From the NCBI GenBank assembly GCA_038235165.1, contig JBBSUG010000020.1:16099-80098 (forward strand): a stretch of 64,000 nt of DNA. The letters run 5' to 3'. The notes beneath the pieces are model-generated. The model worked only from the letters and a program-made list of their open reading frames with translations. It was not told the origin of the DNA and did no database searches. Every line of letters begins with the position of its first letter. Within the stretch, counting starts at the first letter, position 1. Position numbers and translations under genes: made by a program. Of this stretch, positions 1 through 8,029 are shown one piece after another. Origin of the DNA: GCA-002050365 sp038235165. GTDB lineage: Bacteria > Acidobacteriota > Blastocatellia > Pyrinomonadales > Pyrinomonadaceae.

Positions 1-829
1 CGCCCGGATTTTCGCGCAAATCCAAAATCAGCGAAGTCATTCCCTGCTCACGCAAATCCGTCAGTGCCGCGCTCAATTCGTCGGCAGTCGTATAATTAAA
101 GCCTTCCGACATATCAATATAACCAACACCCGGACGAAGCAGATAAGCATCGGGAATCGAAGGCTGCGGCACGCGATTGCGCTTTATTTCAATCGTTTCG
201 AGTTTATGCGTCGCCGCCCGTTCAATCGTCAAACGCGCCGCCGTTCCCTTGCGCCCGCGCACTTTGTCGCGCACATAACCGGAACTCTTGCCTGACATAT
301 TTTCACCGTCCACCGCAACGAATTTATCACCGAACCGCAGTCCGGCACGAAAAGCCGGAGAATCGGGAAAAACGGAAGTGACGTAAGTGTCGTAAACGTC
401 GTCTTTTTTATAATTGACGATGCTCGCACCGATGCCGTAATATTCGCTCTGCTGGTCGGTCAGCAAATCCTGATAATCGGCGGAATCAAAATAATTAGAA
501 TGCGGATCGAGTGTGCGGAGCATCGCCGTGATCGAAGATTTTGTCAGTTCGTTGTAATCAATCTTTTTGCCGCCGACGTAATTATTTTTGATGATGTCGA
601 GTGCGTCCGAAAAATCCTGAGCAGCCGCATTGCTGCCCGTCAGTTCGGTATTGATCGAAACATTCTGACTTTTTGTTTGATAAGTCGAAGCGGAAAAGGA
701 ACTTCCTCGCGATATTCGGAACGGTTCGACTTCGGGCAGCTGCGAGATACTGTTCGGTTTGGTTTGAGCAAACACGAGCAAACTGTTGATTGATAAAACT
801 ACGATTGTAAAAAACAGACTTTTCTTCAT
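1..829 (-). CDS. C-terminal processing peptidase (S41 family), 5' part only
   Basis: These are the first 276 residues of an S41/CtpA-type protease; the gene runs off the left edge. The start at 829 gives a clear signal peptide (KSLFFTIVVL core, cleavage after VFAQ near residue 22), so the enzyme should act outside the cytoplasmic membrane. The motif DPHSNYF at 108-114 is typical of the N-terminal region of this family. A PDZ domain spans roughly 130-215, and the catalytic domain begins with LDLRENPG at 269-276. The catalytic Ser and Lys lie beyond the edge and cannot be checked. The gene is divergent from the GAF gene at 1130. S41 proteases trim or degrade periplasmic proteins through their C-termini; the substrate here is unknown. 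Confidence 0.9.
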   Translation of the reverse strand, partial: MKKSLFFTIVVLSINSLLVFAQTKPNSISQLPEVEPFRISRGSSFSASTYQTKSQNVSINTELTGSNAAAQDFSDALDIIKNNYVGGKKIDYNELTKSSITAMLRTLDPHSNYFDSADYQDLLTDQQSEYYGIGASIVNYKKDDVYDTYVTSVFPDSPAFRAGLRFGDKFVAVDGENMSGKSSGYVRDKVRGRKGTAARLTIERAATHKLETIEIKRNRVPQPSIPDAYLLRPGVGYIDMSEGFNYTTADELSAALTDLREQGMTSLILDLRENPG

Positions 830-1129
830 AATCAAAAAACTTTAACGACCGGTTCAATGGAACGCTTCGAGCCGTAAAAAACTGCCGCTTATCGCCGACA
901 TTTTTACGCCTCAAGGTGTTCCTCTCAACCCGCGCACTAAATTATCGCTTTGAGCGAATCTTACAAAAACAGACAGCGATAGCGCAACCCGGAAGAGCGC
1001 GAAAGCCGGATAAAAAAACAAATTTTCTTTGTGCTTTGTGGAAAGTTTCAATAGCCGAAAGTTTCCATTTGTTTTTTATTTATTTTTCGATGTTGATTAA
1101 ACCCGGCAAACTAAGCGAAAATCTTCATT
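830..1129. other. Divergent intergenic region, no gene seen
   Basis: This 300-base spacer separates the S41 protease (minus) from the GAF gene (plus) and should hold both promoters. A 9-base direct repeat, GAAAGTTTC, occurs at 1041-1049 and 1057-1065, 16 bases apart, about 65-90 bases before the GAF start, and could be a regulator site. I could not pick a convincing -35/-10 pair. Short ORFs here have no coding character. Confidence 0.4.
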
Positions 1130-1906
1130 ATGTCCGACGAAAATTCAAATATTCAGGAAGAAAAGTTTCGGTCAATTGTTGAAACCATTGATATTGCTCA
1201 TACTTTGACCGAACCTGTCACAAAGTCAATCATCAACCTTCTGCGAATATCCGCCGACGAGATGGATTCTGAAGAGGCTTCGGTGATCGTTCGTGACGGC
1301 GATCAGGGAGATATGAAATTTCTGGCGGCGACCGGAAAAGTGGCGGAACAGGTGATGAATCTGAAAATTCCGTCCGGCAAGGGCATCGCCGGTTTCGTCT
1401 TTTCTTCGGGTCAGCCGATGGCGATTACCGAAGTCGGCGAAGAGAACAGTTTCTACGCCGAAGTTGACAAACAAACGGGGTTTTCCACGCAGACGCTTTT
1501 AGCTACGCCGCTGCGCTACGACGGCGAAATCATCGGCGTTCTCGAATACATCAACCGCAAGGGGGAACCGCCCTTCAAAGCATATACACCGGACGAAATG
1601 GATCGCGCCGCGCTGTTTGCCGATGCGATTGCTTCGCTCGTCAATGCGTATGAAGCCGCTGAACTGTTCAGAGGTCTGAGCGACAGAATTTTAAGTGCTG
1701 ATGATAATGTTGACTTTCGTGAAGTCCGCCAATGGTTAAAAGATATCCGCGATACCTCGCAGCACAAAGAAATGATTGATCTGGCACTGCTCATCAGGGA
1801 AATTGCCGGTCGCGGCGATGCCGAACGCCGAATGTGTATCCAAATTTTGGAATCTGTTTTGCAGTATTCCGACAATTTAACGGGAACGAGCTATTTGAAT
1901 TTCTAA
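1130..1906 (+). CDS. GAF-domain protein
   Basis: This 258-residue soluble protein has one GAF domain at about residues 25-172, shown by the run from SVIVRDGD through the PSGKGIAGFVF turn to LLATPLRYDGEIIGVLEYINR. GAF domains bind small molecules or chromophores; the ligand cannot be told here. The remaining 85 residues are helical and carry no recognisable output domain, so it probably acts through a partner. The subtilase gene starts 8 bases after its stop, so the two are very likely co-transcribed. There is no signal peptide or membrane segment. Confidence 0.85.
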   Translation: MSDENSNIQEEKFRSIVETIDIAHTLTEPVTKSIINLLRISADEMDSEEASVIVRDGDQGDMKFLAATGKVAEQVMNLKIPSGKGIAGFVFSSGQPMAITEVGEENSFYAEVDKQTGFSTQTLLATPLRYDGEIIGVLEYINRKGEPPFKAYTPDEMDRAALFADAIASLVNAYEAAELFRGLSDRILSADDNVDFREVRQWLKDIRDTSQHKEMIDLALLIREIAGRGDAERRMCIQILESVLQYSDNLTGTSYLNF

Positions 1907-1914
1907 CAAACTTT

Positions 1915-2751
1915 ATGACAACGGTTACAGGCTACAAAGAAAACGAAAACAGCGCGACATTTATTTATTTTCAAATCAATGAAAGTTGGAAAGCGCGCAC
2001 CGGAAAAGGTGTCAGCGTAGCAATTATTGACAGCGGCATTGACACTAATCATCCCGACTTACAGGGCAAGGTCAAAGGAAGCGTCGAAGCCAGAAAAGAA
2101 AATATGCGAATCGTTTTCGAGCCGTCGGAGTCCGGCGATTCGGCGGGACACGGAACGGCGTGCGCGGGTATCATCTCCGGCATCGCTCCCGACAGTGAAC
2201 TCTACAGCATCAAAGTTTTGGGCGCAGGCGGTTTGGGCGACGGGCAGGCATTTCTCGCCGGTCTCGAATACGCGATCAACAATCGGTACCGCATTATAAA
2301 TCTGAGTTTAGGCACAACGAAACCCCAATATTTCGCGCCGCTTCACGATCTGCTCGACCGCGCTTATCAAGCCGGCTGCATCGTCGTTGCCGCAGCCAAC
2401 AACCTGCCTCAGCCGAGTTTCCCGTCGGTTTTCTCGTCATCGCTGATTTCCGTCAGCAAAAGCGACGAAACAAACCCGCTCAATTTCGGTTTCAAATACG
2501 GCGAAATCATCGAACTGACCGCACCGGGAGTCAATATCCGCACGGCGTGGACGGGCAACGGCTACCGCAACTTAACCGGCAACAGTTTCGCCTGTCCGCA
2601 CATCGCCGGCATCATCGCGCTCCTGCTCGAACAGCATCCGCGCCTGACCCCGTTTCAAGTCAAATCTGCTCTTTATGCGATAGCCGAAGAAAATCTTGAA
2701 AAGGAAACCTCAAACGAGCCAAATGAGGAAGACACACAGGAATTAAAGTAA
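1915..2751 (+). CDS. Subtilase-family (S8) serine peptidase, cytoplasmic type
   Basis: This is a minimal 278-residue subtilisin-like protease. The catalytic triad is intact: Asp39 in IIDSGID, His79 in GHGTACAG and Ser224 in TGNSFACPH, with Asn162 (AANN) as oxyanion residue. I chose the ATG at 1915; the longer frame to 1834 lies inside the GAF gene and adds nothing subtilase-like. There is no signal peptide and no propeptide, which is unusual because most subtilases are secreted zymogens. This points to a cytoplasmic role such as maturing or cutting a specific partner. It follows the GAF gene by 8 bases and converges on the ATPase gene at 2799. The acidic C-terminus (about 270-278) is disordered. 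Confidence 0.88.
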   Translation: MTTVTGYKENENSATFIYFQINESWKARTGKGVSVAIIDSGIDTNHPDLQGKVKGSVEARKENMRIVFEPSESGDSAGHGTACAGIISGIAPDSELYSIKVLGAGGLGDGQAFLAGLEYAINNRYRIINLSLGTTKPQYFAPLHDLLDRAYQAGCIVVAAANNLPQPSFPSVFSSSLISVSKSDETNPLNFGFKYGEIIELTAPGVNIRTAWTGNGYRNLTGNSFACPHIAGIIALLLEQHPRLTPFQVKSALYAIAEENLEKETSNEPNEEDTQELK

Positions 2752-2756
2752 ATTCC

Positions 2757-2772
2757 CGAAACACCTGTTTCG
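2757..2772. terminator. Hairpin between convergent genes
   Basis: A perfect 7-bp stem, CGAAACA/TGTTTCG, with a 2-base loop lies in the 47-base gap between the convergent subtilase and ATPase genes. It is placed where a shared terminator would be, but no good T-run follows on either strand, so this is a weak call. Confidence 0.35.
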
Positions 2773-2798
2773 TTTCGTGAGCGTCTTTTGCTTTGCGA

Positions 2799-5015
2799 CT
2801 AATTCTTTAAATATTTGGTCATCGAAATCCGTGTGCCGTCGTCAACCTGTTCAAATTTCACTTCGTCCATCAAATTCTGCATCAACTTTACCCCCCAACC
2901 GCGCCGTCCTTCATCGGGTTTGATCTCTACGGCAGTTTTGTCGGTCAGACGCAAGCCGCGATTCGAGATGGTGATGATGATTTTGTCGTCTTCGACCGTG
3001 AATTTTTGATAGATTTTGCGGTCGGGACTGACTGAATGTTCGGTTGCATTGATACACGCTTCGACTAGCGCGGTTTTGATTTGGTTGATCGCTTTCGGCT
3101 CGAAATGATGGCGGCGGGCGATTTCTTCGACGGCTTGGGCGGCGATCAGTTCGGTTTCGTCGCCCATCGGGACGATCATTTCATATTCGTGCAGGTTGAG
3201 TTTTTCGCCGACAGTTGCTTCGGCATTGAGAAATTTGATCAACAATTCGATTTGGCGGCGGCTCGAACCATAGGCGCAGCGGCGGCGCAAAACGTCCGAC
3301 GCTTCAGGCGAAAATCCTTCCGGCGCGACGAGCCACAGCTTATAGTTGAGAAAATTGCACATCAACGCAACCATTTCCAGCCGGTCGCACCAAAATTCAG
3401 CGAGTTCTTTCGTCGCTTCGAGTTTCGAATCAATTTCCGCTGTGATCCAGACAATTTCGTCGTCGTCGGTATATTTACATTCCTGAAAACCGAGCGCGAC
3501 GGCGGAGCGTTCTTTTTCAGAAACCTGTGCAATCGGCGGGTAAAAAGCAAAAGTGTGTGCGGTGTAGGCGATTTGCGGCAGACGAATCTTTTTCGCCTCA
3601 CTACCGATATTTTCTAAAATCTCGTCGTCGGGCAAACCTTTCCACTCATCCTTAAAAACTGAATAATCGAGCAAACTGACCGGCGTTTCCTGACAATCGA
3701 AAACCGAGAGCAGTTCGCGCAGACCAATTGCCGATTGGCGGCGATAGAATTTCGCCATCGTTTGCGGCGCGCGTTTGATAAATTCCGACAGCATTTCCGC
3801 CATCACCAAAGCCCTCGGTTCAGCGATTATTTCCAGCCGAAAACGCGATTTTATGTAATCGGTCAGAATTTGATTTTCGCTCATCGGTTCGACCAAACTT
3901 GAAACGACGCGAACTATTTCGTTGATGTTCAAAAGCCGCATCGTGCGGTAGAAATTGACATCATCCAAACCTGTCCGCCGCTGCCACGAATCAACCGGGG
4001 TTTTCTCTTCACCCAATGTCAGCGCATCGTATAAAAGTCCTAAAATACTTTTTTGCGTTTCGAGATTGGGCGCGATTTCGTCGAAAACAGTATCATAGAA
4101 ATTGCCGATTTTCCCGCCGAACAATTCCGCCGCATAAACCTTCTGCACTTTTTGAAAGTTATCCAAATCGGCTTTCTTTTGTTGCGCCGCATTCACTAAA
4201 CTTTTGATAAAAGCCGGTTTACCGCCGATCTGCACGGCAATCAAATCGCGCGGCTGCTCGCTGATTTTTATGGTACTTCTTTCCGCCGAATTTTCGATTA
4301 AAAATCCGGCATCGGTGAATGTGAGCGGCTTTAATTCTAATATTTCGGCGTTGAGCGTCGGCATCGCATTGTAAATAAAACGTCGTTTGCCCGCAAAAAC
4401 AAACGGGATTTCCGAACGTGAAAATATCTCCCTGATTGTTTCGACGAAATTTGTCTCGCCCGAAAAGTGTTCGGCTGCGGATAAATTGTCAATCATCACA
4501 AATGACTGTGCGCCGTTGGCGAAAGCACGCTGCGGCGCACTCAGACAATTCGTAATAAAAGCGCGGTCATCGTTAAATTTGCTTTCTGTTTGACAGTTCT
4601 CGACAAGCCGGTCAATCCAGTAACCGTCGGACGGGGCGGCGAGTTCGGCGAGTTCGCAAATGTCCGGCGACGCACCCAAAATCCGCGTGTCCTGACGACG
4701 AAACGCAACTGTTTGCCGCAGAAAAGTATGCACAAACCGGAGCGCGGAATTTTTGGCGGTTAGATCGCTTTTTTTGAGCGCGAAATAAAACGGAATTATT
4801 TTTGTTTGAGTCTGGAAAAGACGGTCGTAAATTTGTTTGAGAAGTTCGGACGCACCGAGCGCGGGGGCGGATAAAAGCAATAATGCGTTATGTTGATTTT
4901 CACCGTTTGCGTGTCGAAGCAGCGCGTCGAGTTCGGCGTTTCTGCCGATAAAATTCTCCTGTTCGACCGTTGACAGTATTTTCGATGACGATGTTTTTTT
5001 GACGCTGTGATTCAT
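2799..5015 (-). CDS. AAA/STAND-like protein with C-terminal RsbW-like HATPase domain
   Basis: This 738-residue protein joins a putative NTPase front end to an anti-sigma-factor-type kinase domain. FIGRNAELD at 22-30 is the entry motif of many AAA/STAND ATPases, but the following loop (SAPALGASELLK) lacks the GK[ST] of a Walker A, so nucleotide hydrolysis there is doubtful; SFVMIDNLS resembles a Walker B strand. A middle segment with GFSPEA is weakly reminiscent of restriction-endonuclease folds. The last about 140 residues form a GHKL/HATPase_c_2 domain, with N-box ALVEACINATEHS and G-box GRRGWGVKLMQNLMDEV. Such domains bind ATP and act in partner switching. It is convergent with the GAF-subtilase pair. 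No membrane segment is seen. Confidence 0.75.
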   Translation of the reverse strand: MNHSVKKTSSSKILSTVEQENFIGRNAELDALLRHANGENQHNALLLLSAPALGASELLKQIYDRLFQTQTKIIPFYFALKKSDLTAKNSALRFVHTFLRQTVAFRRQDTRILGASPDICELAELAAPSDGYWIDRLVENCQTESKFNDDRAFITNCLSAPQRAFANGAQSFVMIDNLSAAEHFSGETNFVETIREIFSRSEIPFVFAGKRRFIYNAMPTLNAEILELKPLTFTDAGFLIENSAERSTIKISEQPRDLIAVQIGGKPAFIKSLVNAAQQKKADLDNFQKVQKVYAAELFGGKIGNFYDTVFDEIAPNLETQKSILGLLYDALTLGEEKTPVDSWQRRTGLDDVNFYRTMRLLNINEIVRVVSSLVEPMSENQILTDYIKSRFRLEIIAEPRALVMAEMLSEFIKRAPQTMAKFYRRQSAIGLRELLSVFDCQETPVSLLDYSVFKDEWKGLPDDEILENIGSEAKKIRLPQIAYTAHTFAFYPPIAQVSEKERSAVALGFQECKYTDDDEIVWITAEIDSKLEATKELAEFWCDRLEMVALMCNFLNYKLWLVAPEGFSPEASDVLRRRCAYGSSRRQIELLIKFLNAEATVGEKLNLHEYEMIVPMGDETELIAAQAVEEIARRHHFEPKAINQIKTALVEACINATEHSVSPDRKIYQKFTVEDDKIIITISNRGLRLTDKTAVEIKPDEGRRGWGVKLMQNLMDEVKFEQVDDGTRISMTKYLKN

Positions 5016-5261
5016 TAGACGATTTAACTGAACGCGGAATAATTGAGACCAAGCGAGTCAATTTTCGCTCGATTTCACACTCCGTAAATATCAATAGTTA
5101 TCCTGATAAATGTCTAATAACGGTGAGACTTCAATTTTTTGAATTAGTTTTTGGTTTTTAGTCTTTTGTTTATTCTGTATGTCATTTTTTGGGTGAAATG
5201 ATCGTCAAATATATATTTGATCAAACTGATAGACGAAACCAAAAACTAAAAACCAACGACC
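5016..5261. other. Spacer with a paired A/T-rich repeat and a 16-base palindrome
   Basis: This gap separates mqnD from the ATPase gene, both on the minus strand. A segment at 5144-5161 (TAGTTTTTGG and TTGGTTTTTAG, overlapping) pairs with 5239-5256 (CCAAAAACTA and CTAAAAACCAA), so the whole spacer can fold back in two registers. Within it, TCAAATATATATTTGA at 5205-5220 is a perfect 16-base palindrome, a possible operator for the ATPase gene. Confidence 0.45.
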
Positions 5262-6110
5262 TTACTCTACAAAATTGACTTCGACGCGGTGCGGAATAAT
5301 GCCTTTCTCATAACCTTGTTCGAGCAAAAGTTTAACACCCTCACGTCCGCGTTCACCGTAATCGAGCGTTAAATCATTAACCCACATTGCGACGAAACGG
5401 TCGGCGAGTTCGGGCGGCATATCGCGGGCGAACTGCATCGCGTAAGCGAGCGCATCTTCGCGGTTGTCCATCGAATAAACGATGCTTTCGCGCAGATATT
5501 TGGAAACTTCGCGCATCAAATCTTCGCCGAGATCGCGGCGGATGACGTTGCCGCCCATCGGCAGCGGCAAGCCGGTTTTTTCAAACCACCATTCACCCAA
5601 ATCGAGAACTTTCGTCAAACCCATCTGTTTGTAAAAAAGCTGTCCTTCGTGAATGAGCAAACCGGCATCGGCTTTGCCTTTCTGAACGGTTTCAATAATT
5701 TCATCGAACGGCACGACGATGTATTCAAAATCCTGATTATAGATTCGCAGTGCCAAAAACGCACTCGTCAATTCGCCTGGAATGGCGATTTTCAAATTCG
5801 GAATTTCTTCCGCCGTGTGTTTCTCTTTGGAAACTAAAATCGGACCGTATTTATCGCCGATGCTCGCGCCGTGCGGCAGCAACGCGTATTTGTCGTCAAT
5901 ATATGCGAAGGCGTGAAAACTAATCGCCGTCACGTCGAAAACGCCGTTTTTCGCATCTTCGTTGAGCGTTTGAATATCCTTTAAGGTATGTTCAAACTTT
6001 AAACCGTTGGTTTCCAATTTGTTGGTTGCCAAGCCGTAAAACATAAAAGCATCATCCGAGTCAGGTGAATGTGCGACGGTAATTATTCTTTTATCAGGGG
6101 TTACGTCCAT
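5262..6110 (-). CDS. mqnD: 1,4-dihydroxy-6-naphthoate synthase (MqnD-type)
   Basis: This 282-residue enzyme belongs to the MqnA/MqnD family, with a periplasmic-binding-protein fold but cytoplasmic. MqnD converts cyclic dehypoxanthinyl futalosine into 1,4-dihydroxy-6-naphthoate in the futalosine route to menaquinone. Diagnostic stretches are AHSPDSDDAFMFYGL near the N-terminus, FDVTAISFHAFAY, the IAIPGELTSAFL loop and GLLIHEGQLFY. The length is standard. It starts 3 bases after the stop of a methyltransferase gene and is downstream of a ubiX-like gene, which fits because the pathway needs a prenyl-FMN-dependent decarboxylation later on. The other mqn genes are not in this window. Confidence 0.92.
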   Translation of the reverse strand: MDVTPDKRIITVAHSPDSDDAFMFYGLATNKLETNGLKFEHTLKDIQTLNEDAKNGVFDVTAISFHAFAYIDDKYALLPHGASIGDKYGPILVSKEKHTAEEIPNLKIAIPGELTSAFLALRIYNQDFEYIVVPFDEIIETVQKGKADAGLLIHEGQLFYKQMGLTKVLDLGEWWFEKTGLPLPMGGNVIRRDLGEDLMREVSKYLRESIVYSMDNREDALAYAMQFARDMPPELADRFVAMWVNDLTLDYGERGREGVKLLLEQGYEKGIIPHRVEVNFVE

Positions 6111-6113
6111 AAT

Positions 6114-6866
6114 TCAATGTTGCGCGTAAAACACATTAGTTTTGTATAATATTTCTATTCTACCGTTTTCCGCGTGTTCTGCAAAAAGAGATTCGAGTTT
6201 TTTTATCATCGCATCAAAACGCGGATTCTCCGCCGTCGGCATATATGATGATGACAACATTCTGCCTTTCAAGCCGTCAAAATCAAGACTCTGCACATTT
6301 TGAAAAGTCGCCTGCCGGACTTTATCGCCGAAGAAACCGCGCAAAATGTCGGTATTTATATTTTCGTGACGAACTTGTTCGTAATCCGTGCCGAATTCGA
6401 CCAGTATCTTTTCGTAATCGCGCAAAAACTCGTTGATGTCGAGTTCCCGCTCATTCCAGATCAACGCGATAAAACCCTTGTCCCGCAAAATACGACGAAA
6501 TTCGCTTTGTGTTTGTGCTTTGTCAAACCAGTGAAAAGCCTGCGCTGCGATAACGAAATCAACGCTGTCATCATCCAAAGCCGTGTTTTCGGCAGTTCCG
6601 TCAACCGTTTTGAAGTGCTGAAATTCCTTTAAATAATTTTCAGCCGCATCGCGCATCGCCGCGTTCGGCTCAACCCCGACGACCGTGTTGCCGTTTTCGA
6701 GAAAAAGTTTGGCGGAAATTCCCGTCCCCGCGCCGATGTCGGCGACGACCGAAGTTTTTTGCAGATTCATTTCATCACGAAACAACTGCAAAACTTCCGG
6801 CGGATAAGACGGGCGATATTTGACGTAATTTTCAACGCGGTTGGAAAATCTTTCGAATGTGTTCAT
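6114..6866 (-). CDS. Class I SAM-dependent methyltransferase
   Basis: This 250-residue methyltransferase has motif I VADIGAGTGISAKLF at about 41-55, an acidic end of strand beta2 (VGVEPNAAM) and motif IV FVIAAQAFHWF. The N-terminal MNTFERFSNRVENYVKYRPSYP is typical of methyltransferase domain 11 proteins that resemble trans-aconitate methyltransferases. I chose the ATG at 6866; the frame stays open to 7043 but that part overlaps ubiX and is not conserved-looking. It sits 3 bases before mqnD and may be translated with it. The substrate is unknown. The context would allow a quinone-related role, but the sequence does not show the MenG signature clearly. Confidence 0.82.
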   Translation of the reverse strand: MNTFERFSNRVENYVKYRPSYPPEVLQLFRDEMNLQKTSVVADIGAGTGISAKLFLENGNTVVGVEPNAAMRDAAENYLKEFQHFKTVDGTAENTALDDDSVDFVIAAQAFHWFDKAQTQSEFRRILRDKGFIALIWNERELDINEFLRDYEKILVEFGTDYEQVRHENINTDILRGFFGDKVRQATFQNVQSLDFDGLKGRMLSSSYMPTAENPRFDAMIKKLESLFAEHAENGRIEILYKTNVFYAQH

Positions 6867-6981
6867 TTTGAGTTTCGACGCGCCCATTCGTTTATTTCGG
6901 GGGCTAATTGATTTTTCACTAATTTCCGGTAATTCTAATACGGCTGACACTTTTGTTATAAGACTTTTTTTAAGAGTGATT

Positions 6982-7602
6982 TTATCGCGATTCCTTGACT
7001 TCTTCGCCCGTCCACTGTGTTTTGCGCGAATGCGGAATGTCAAATTGATCTAAAATGCGAAAACAGAGGTGGTCAACGAGTTCTTCGATGTTTTGCGGGC
7101 GGTGATAAAACCCCGGACTCGCCGGTAAAATTTGCGCCCCGGCGCGGGCGAGTTTGAGCATATTTTCCAGATGAATCATGTTATACGGCGTTTCGCGCGG
7201 CACAATGACGAGTTTGCGGTTTTCTTTTAACGTGACATCGGCGGCGCGGTGAATCAAATTCGCGCCCGCGCCCGAGGCGATTGCGCCGAGTGTTCCCATC
7301 GAACACGGCACGATAATCATTCCGGTTTGTTTATTTGAACCGGACGCGGGTTTCGCCGCCAAATTATCGAGCCGCCAGACACGAACAATTTTCGAATCGC
7401 GCTCTAAACCAAGCCATTCATTAATTTTTTCCGCACTCGGATCGCGCAGATTCACGCCGGTTTCGACCTGCGCGACGGTGGCGGAAGTTCCCGACATTAT
7501 CAAATTTATCGTTGTCACCGCGCCGCTGTTTGCCAAAAGCTGCAATGTTCGGTGGGCGTAAACGGTGCCTGATGCGCCGGTTACGGCGACTGTTAATTCC
7601 AT
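6982..7602 (-). CDS. ubiX: UbiX-like flavin prenyltransferase
   Basis: This 206-residue member of the UbiX/Pad1 family makes prenylated FMN from FMN and dimethylallyl phosphate, the cofactor of UbiD-type decarboxylases. The N-terminal VAVTGASGTVYAHR loop, VPCSMGTLGAIASGAGANLIHRAADV and LVIVPRETPYNMIHLENM are family signatures. The ATG at 7602 fits the normal N-terminus; the open frame to 7653 is extra. With mqnD two genes downstream, the likely user is the decarboxylation step of futalosine-dependent menaquinone synthesis; this is inference from context. Confidence 0.93.
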   Translation of the reverse strand: MELTVAVTGASGTVYAHRTLQLLANSGAVTTINLIMSGTSATVAQVETGVNLRDPSAEKINEWLGLERDSKIVRVWRLDNLAAKPASGSNKQTGMIIVPCSMGTLGAIASGAGANLIHRAADVTLKENRKLVIVPRETPYNMIHLENMLKLARAGAQILPASPGFYHRPQNIEELVDHLCFRILDQFDIPHSRKTQWTGEEVKESR

Positions 7603-7767
7603 AGAATTAATTGTAGCGATAACTCGTTCGATTGACCAAACCGAACAGCTCAAATTGATACACCGACTGCAAGAAAATCGGTCAGATTGATTATGATAAA
7701 GAGTTTATTTCAGCACAACTTATTCGACTAAGCCGATAAAGTCAATGGTTTCAATATTTCCCGCTAC

Positions 7768-7784
7768 TTGGCACACCGCTTGCT
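7768..7784 (+). promoter_or_regulatory. Consensus sigma-54 (RpoN) promoter
   Basis: The sequence TTGGCACACCGCTTGCT carries both boxes of the sigma-54 consensus (TTGGCAC and TTGCT). The invariant GG (7770-7771) and GC (7782-7783) are separated by exactly 10 bases. The predicted start of transcription is near 7795, giving a leader of about 30 bases to the 39-codon ORF at 7825. I saw no other match with correct spacing on a partial scan of the window. An upstream enhancer-binding site was not identified. Confidence 0.72.
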
Positions 7785-7824
7785 TAAAAACTGGCGGTTG
7801 AATGCTCTTGGAACAGGAAGATTT

Positions 7825-7944
7825 ATGAAAAGTCCGAAAATTTTAGAAAATGAAGTTCTGCTGAAACTGGTCAGCCGTGATTTGGTTGCGTGGACTCTGG
7901 TAAAAGTTTTCACGGCTTATAAATACGTCGGTTTTTTGGTTTAA
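7825..7944 (+). CDS. 39-residue small protein behind a sigma-54 promoter
   Basis: This ORF starts with ATG after an AGGA ribosome-binding site (7815-7818) at good spacing, and it stops 25 bases before a rho-independent terminator. The peptide begins MKSPKILENEVLLKL and ends TAYKYVGFLV. It is amphipathic with a basic balance and a hydrophobic C-terminus, and has no clear signal-peptide cleavage site. I do not recognise the family. It could be a regulatory peptide, a precursor of a signalling or modified peptide, or a leader peptide that controls larB 86 bases downstream. Promoter, ribosome-binding site, ORF and terminator together make a real short gene more likely than chance. Confidence 0.55.
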   Translation: MKSPKILENEVLLKLVSRDLVAWTLVKVFTAYKYVGFLV

Positions 7945-7968
7945 TCGGGTTTACTTATTTATTTTGCG

Positions 7969-7997
7969 AAAAACGGTGCTTAGTTCGCCGTTTTTTG
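7969..7997 (+). terminator. Rho-independent terminator
   Basis: The stem AAAAACGG/CCGTTTTT (7969-7976 with 7988-7995) with an 11-base loop is followed by more T. It lies between the 39-codon ORF and larB, so it ends the sigma-54 transcript or works as an attenuator for larB. Confidence 0.7.
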
Positions 7998-8029
7998 TTT
8001 TTAAAATTCCAAACGGTTAAAATAAACGA

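Noticed and set aside
916..1182. 88-codon ORF before the GAF gene
   Set aside because: It overlaps the GAF start, has no ribosome site, and its translation looks random.
1834..1914. Longer N-terminus for the subtilase
   Set aside because: These codons overlap the GAF gene in another frame and do not resemble a propeptide or signal peptide.
3081..3617. 178-codon plus-strand ORF inside the ATPase gene
   Set aside because: It is fully antisense to a gene with clear domain motifs, is rich in Phe/Arg as expected from a reversed frame, and has no ribosome site.
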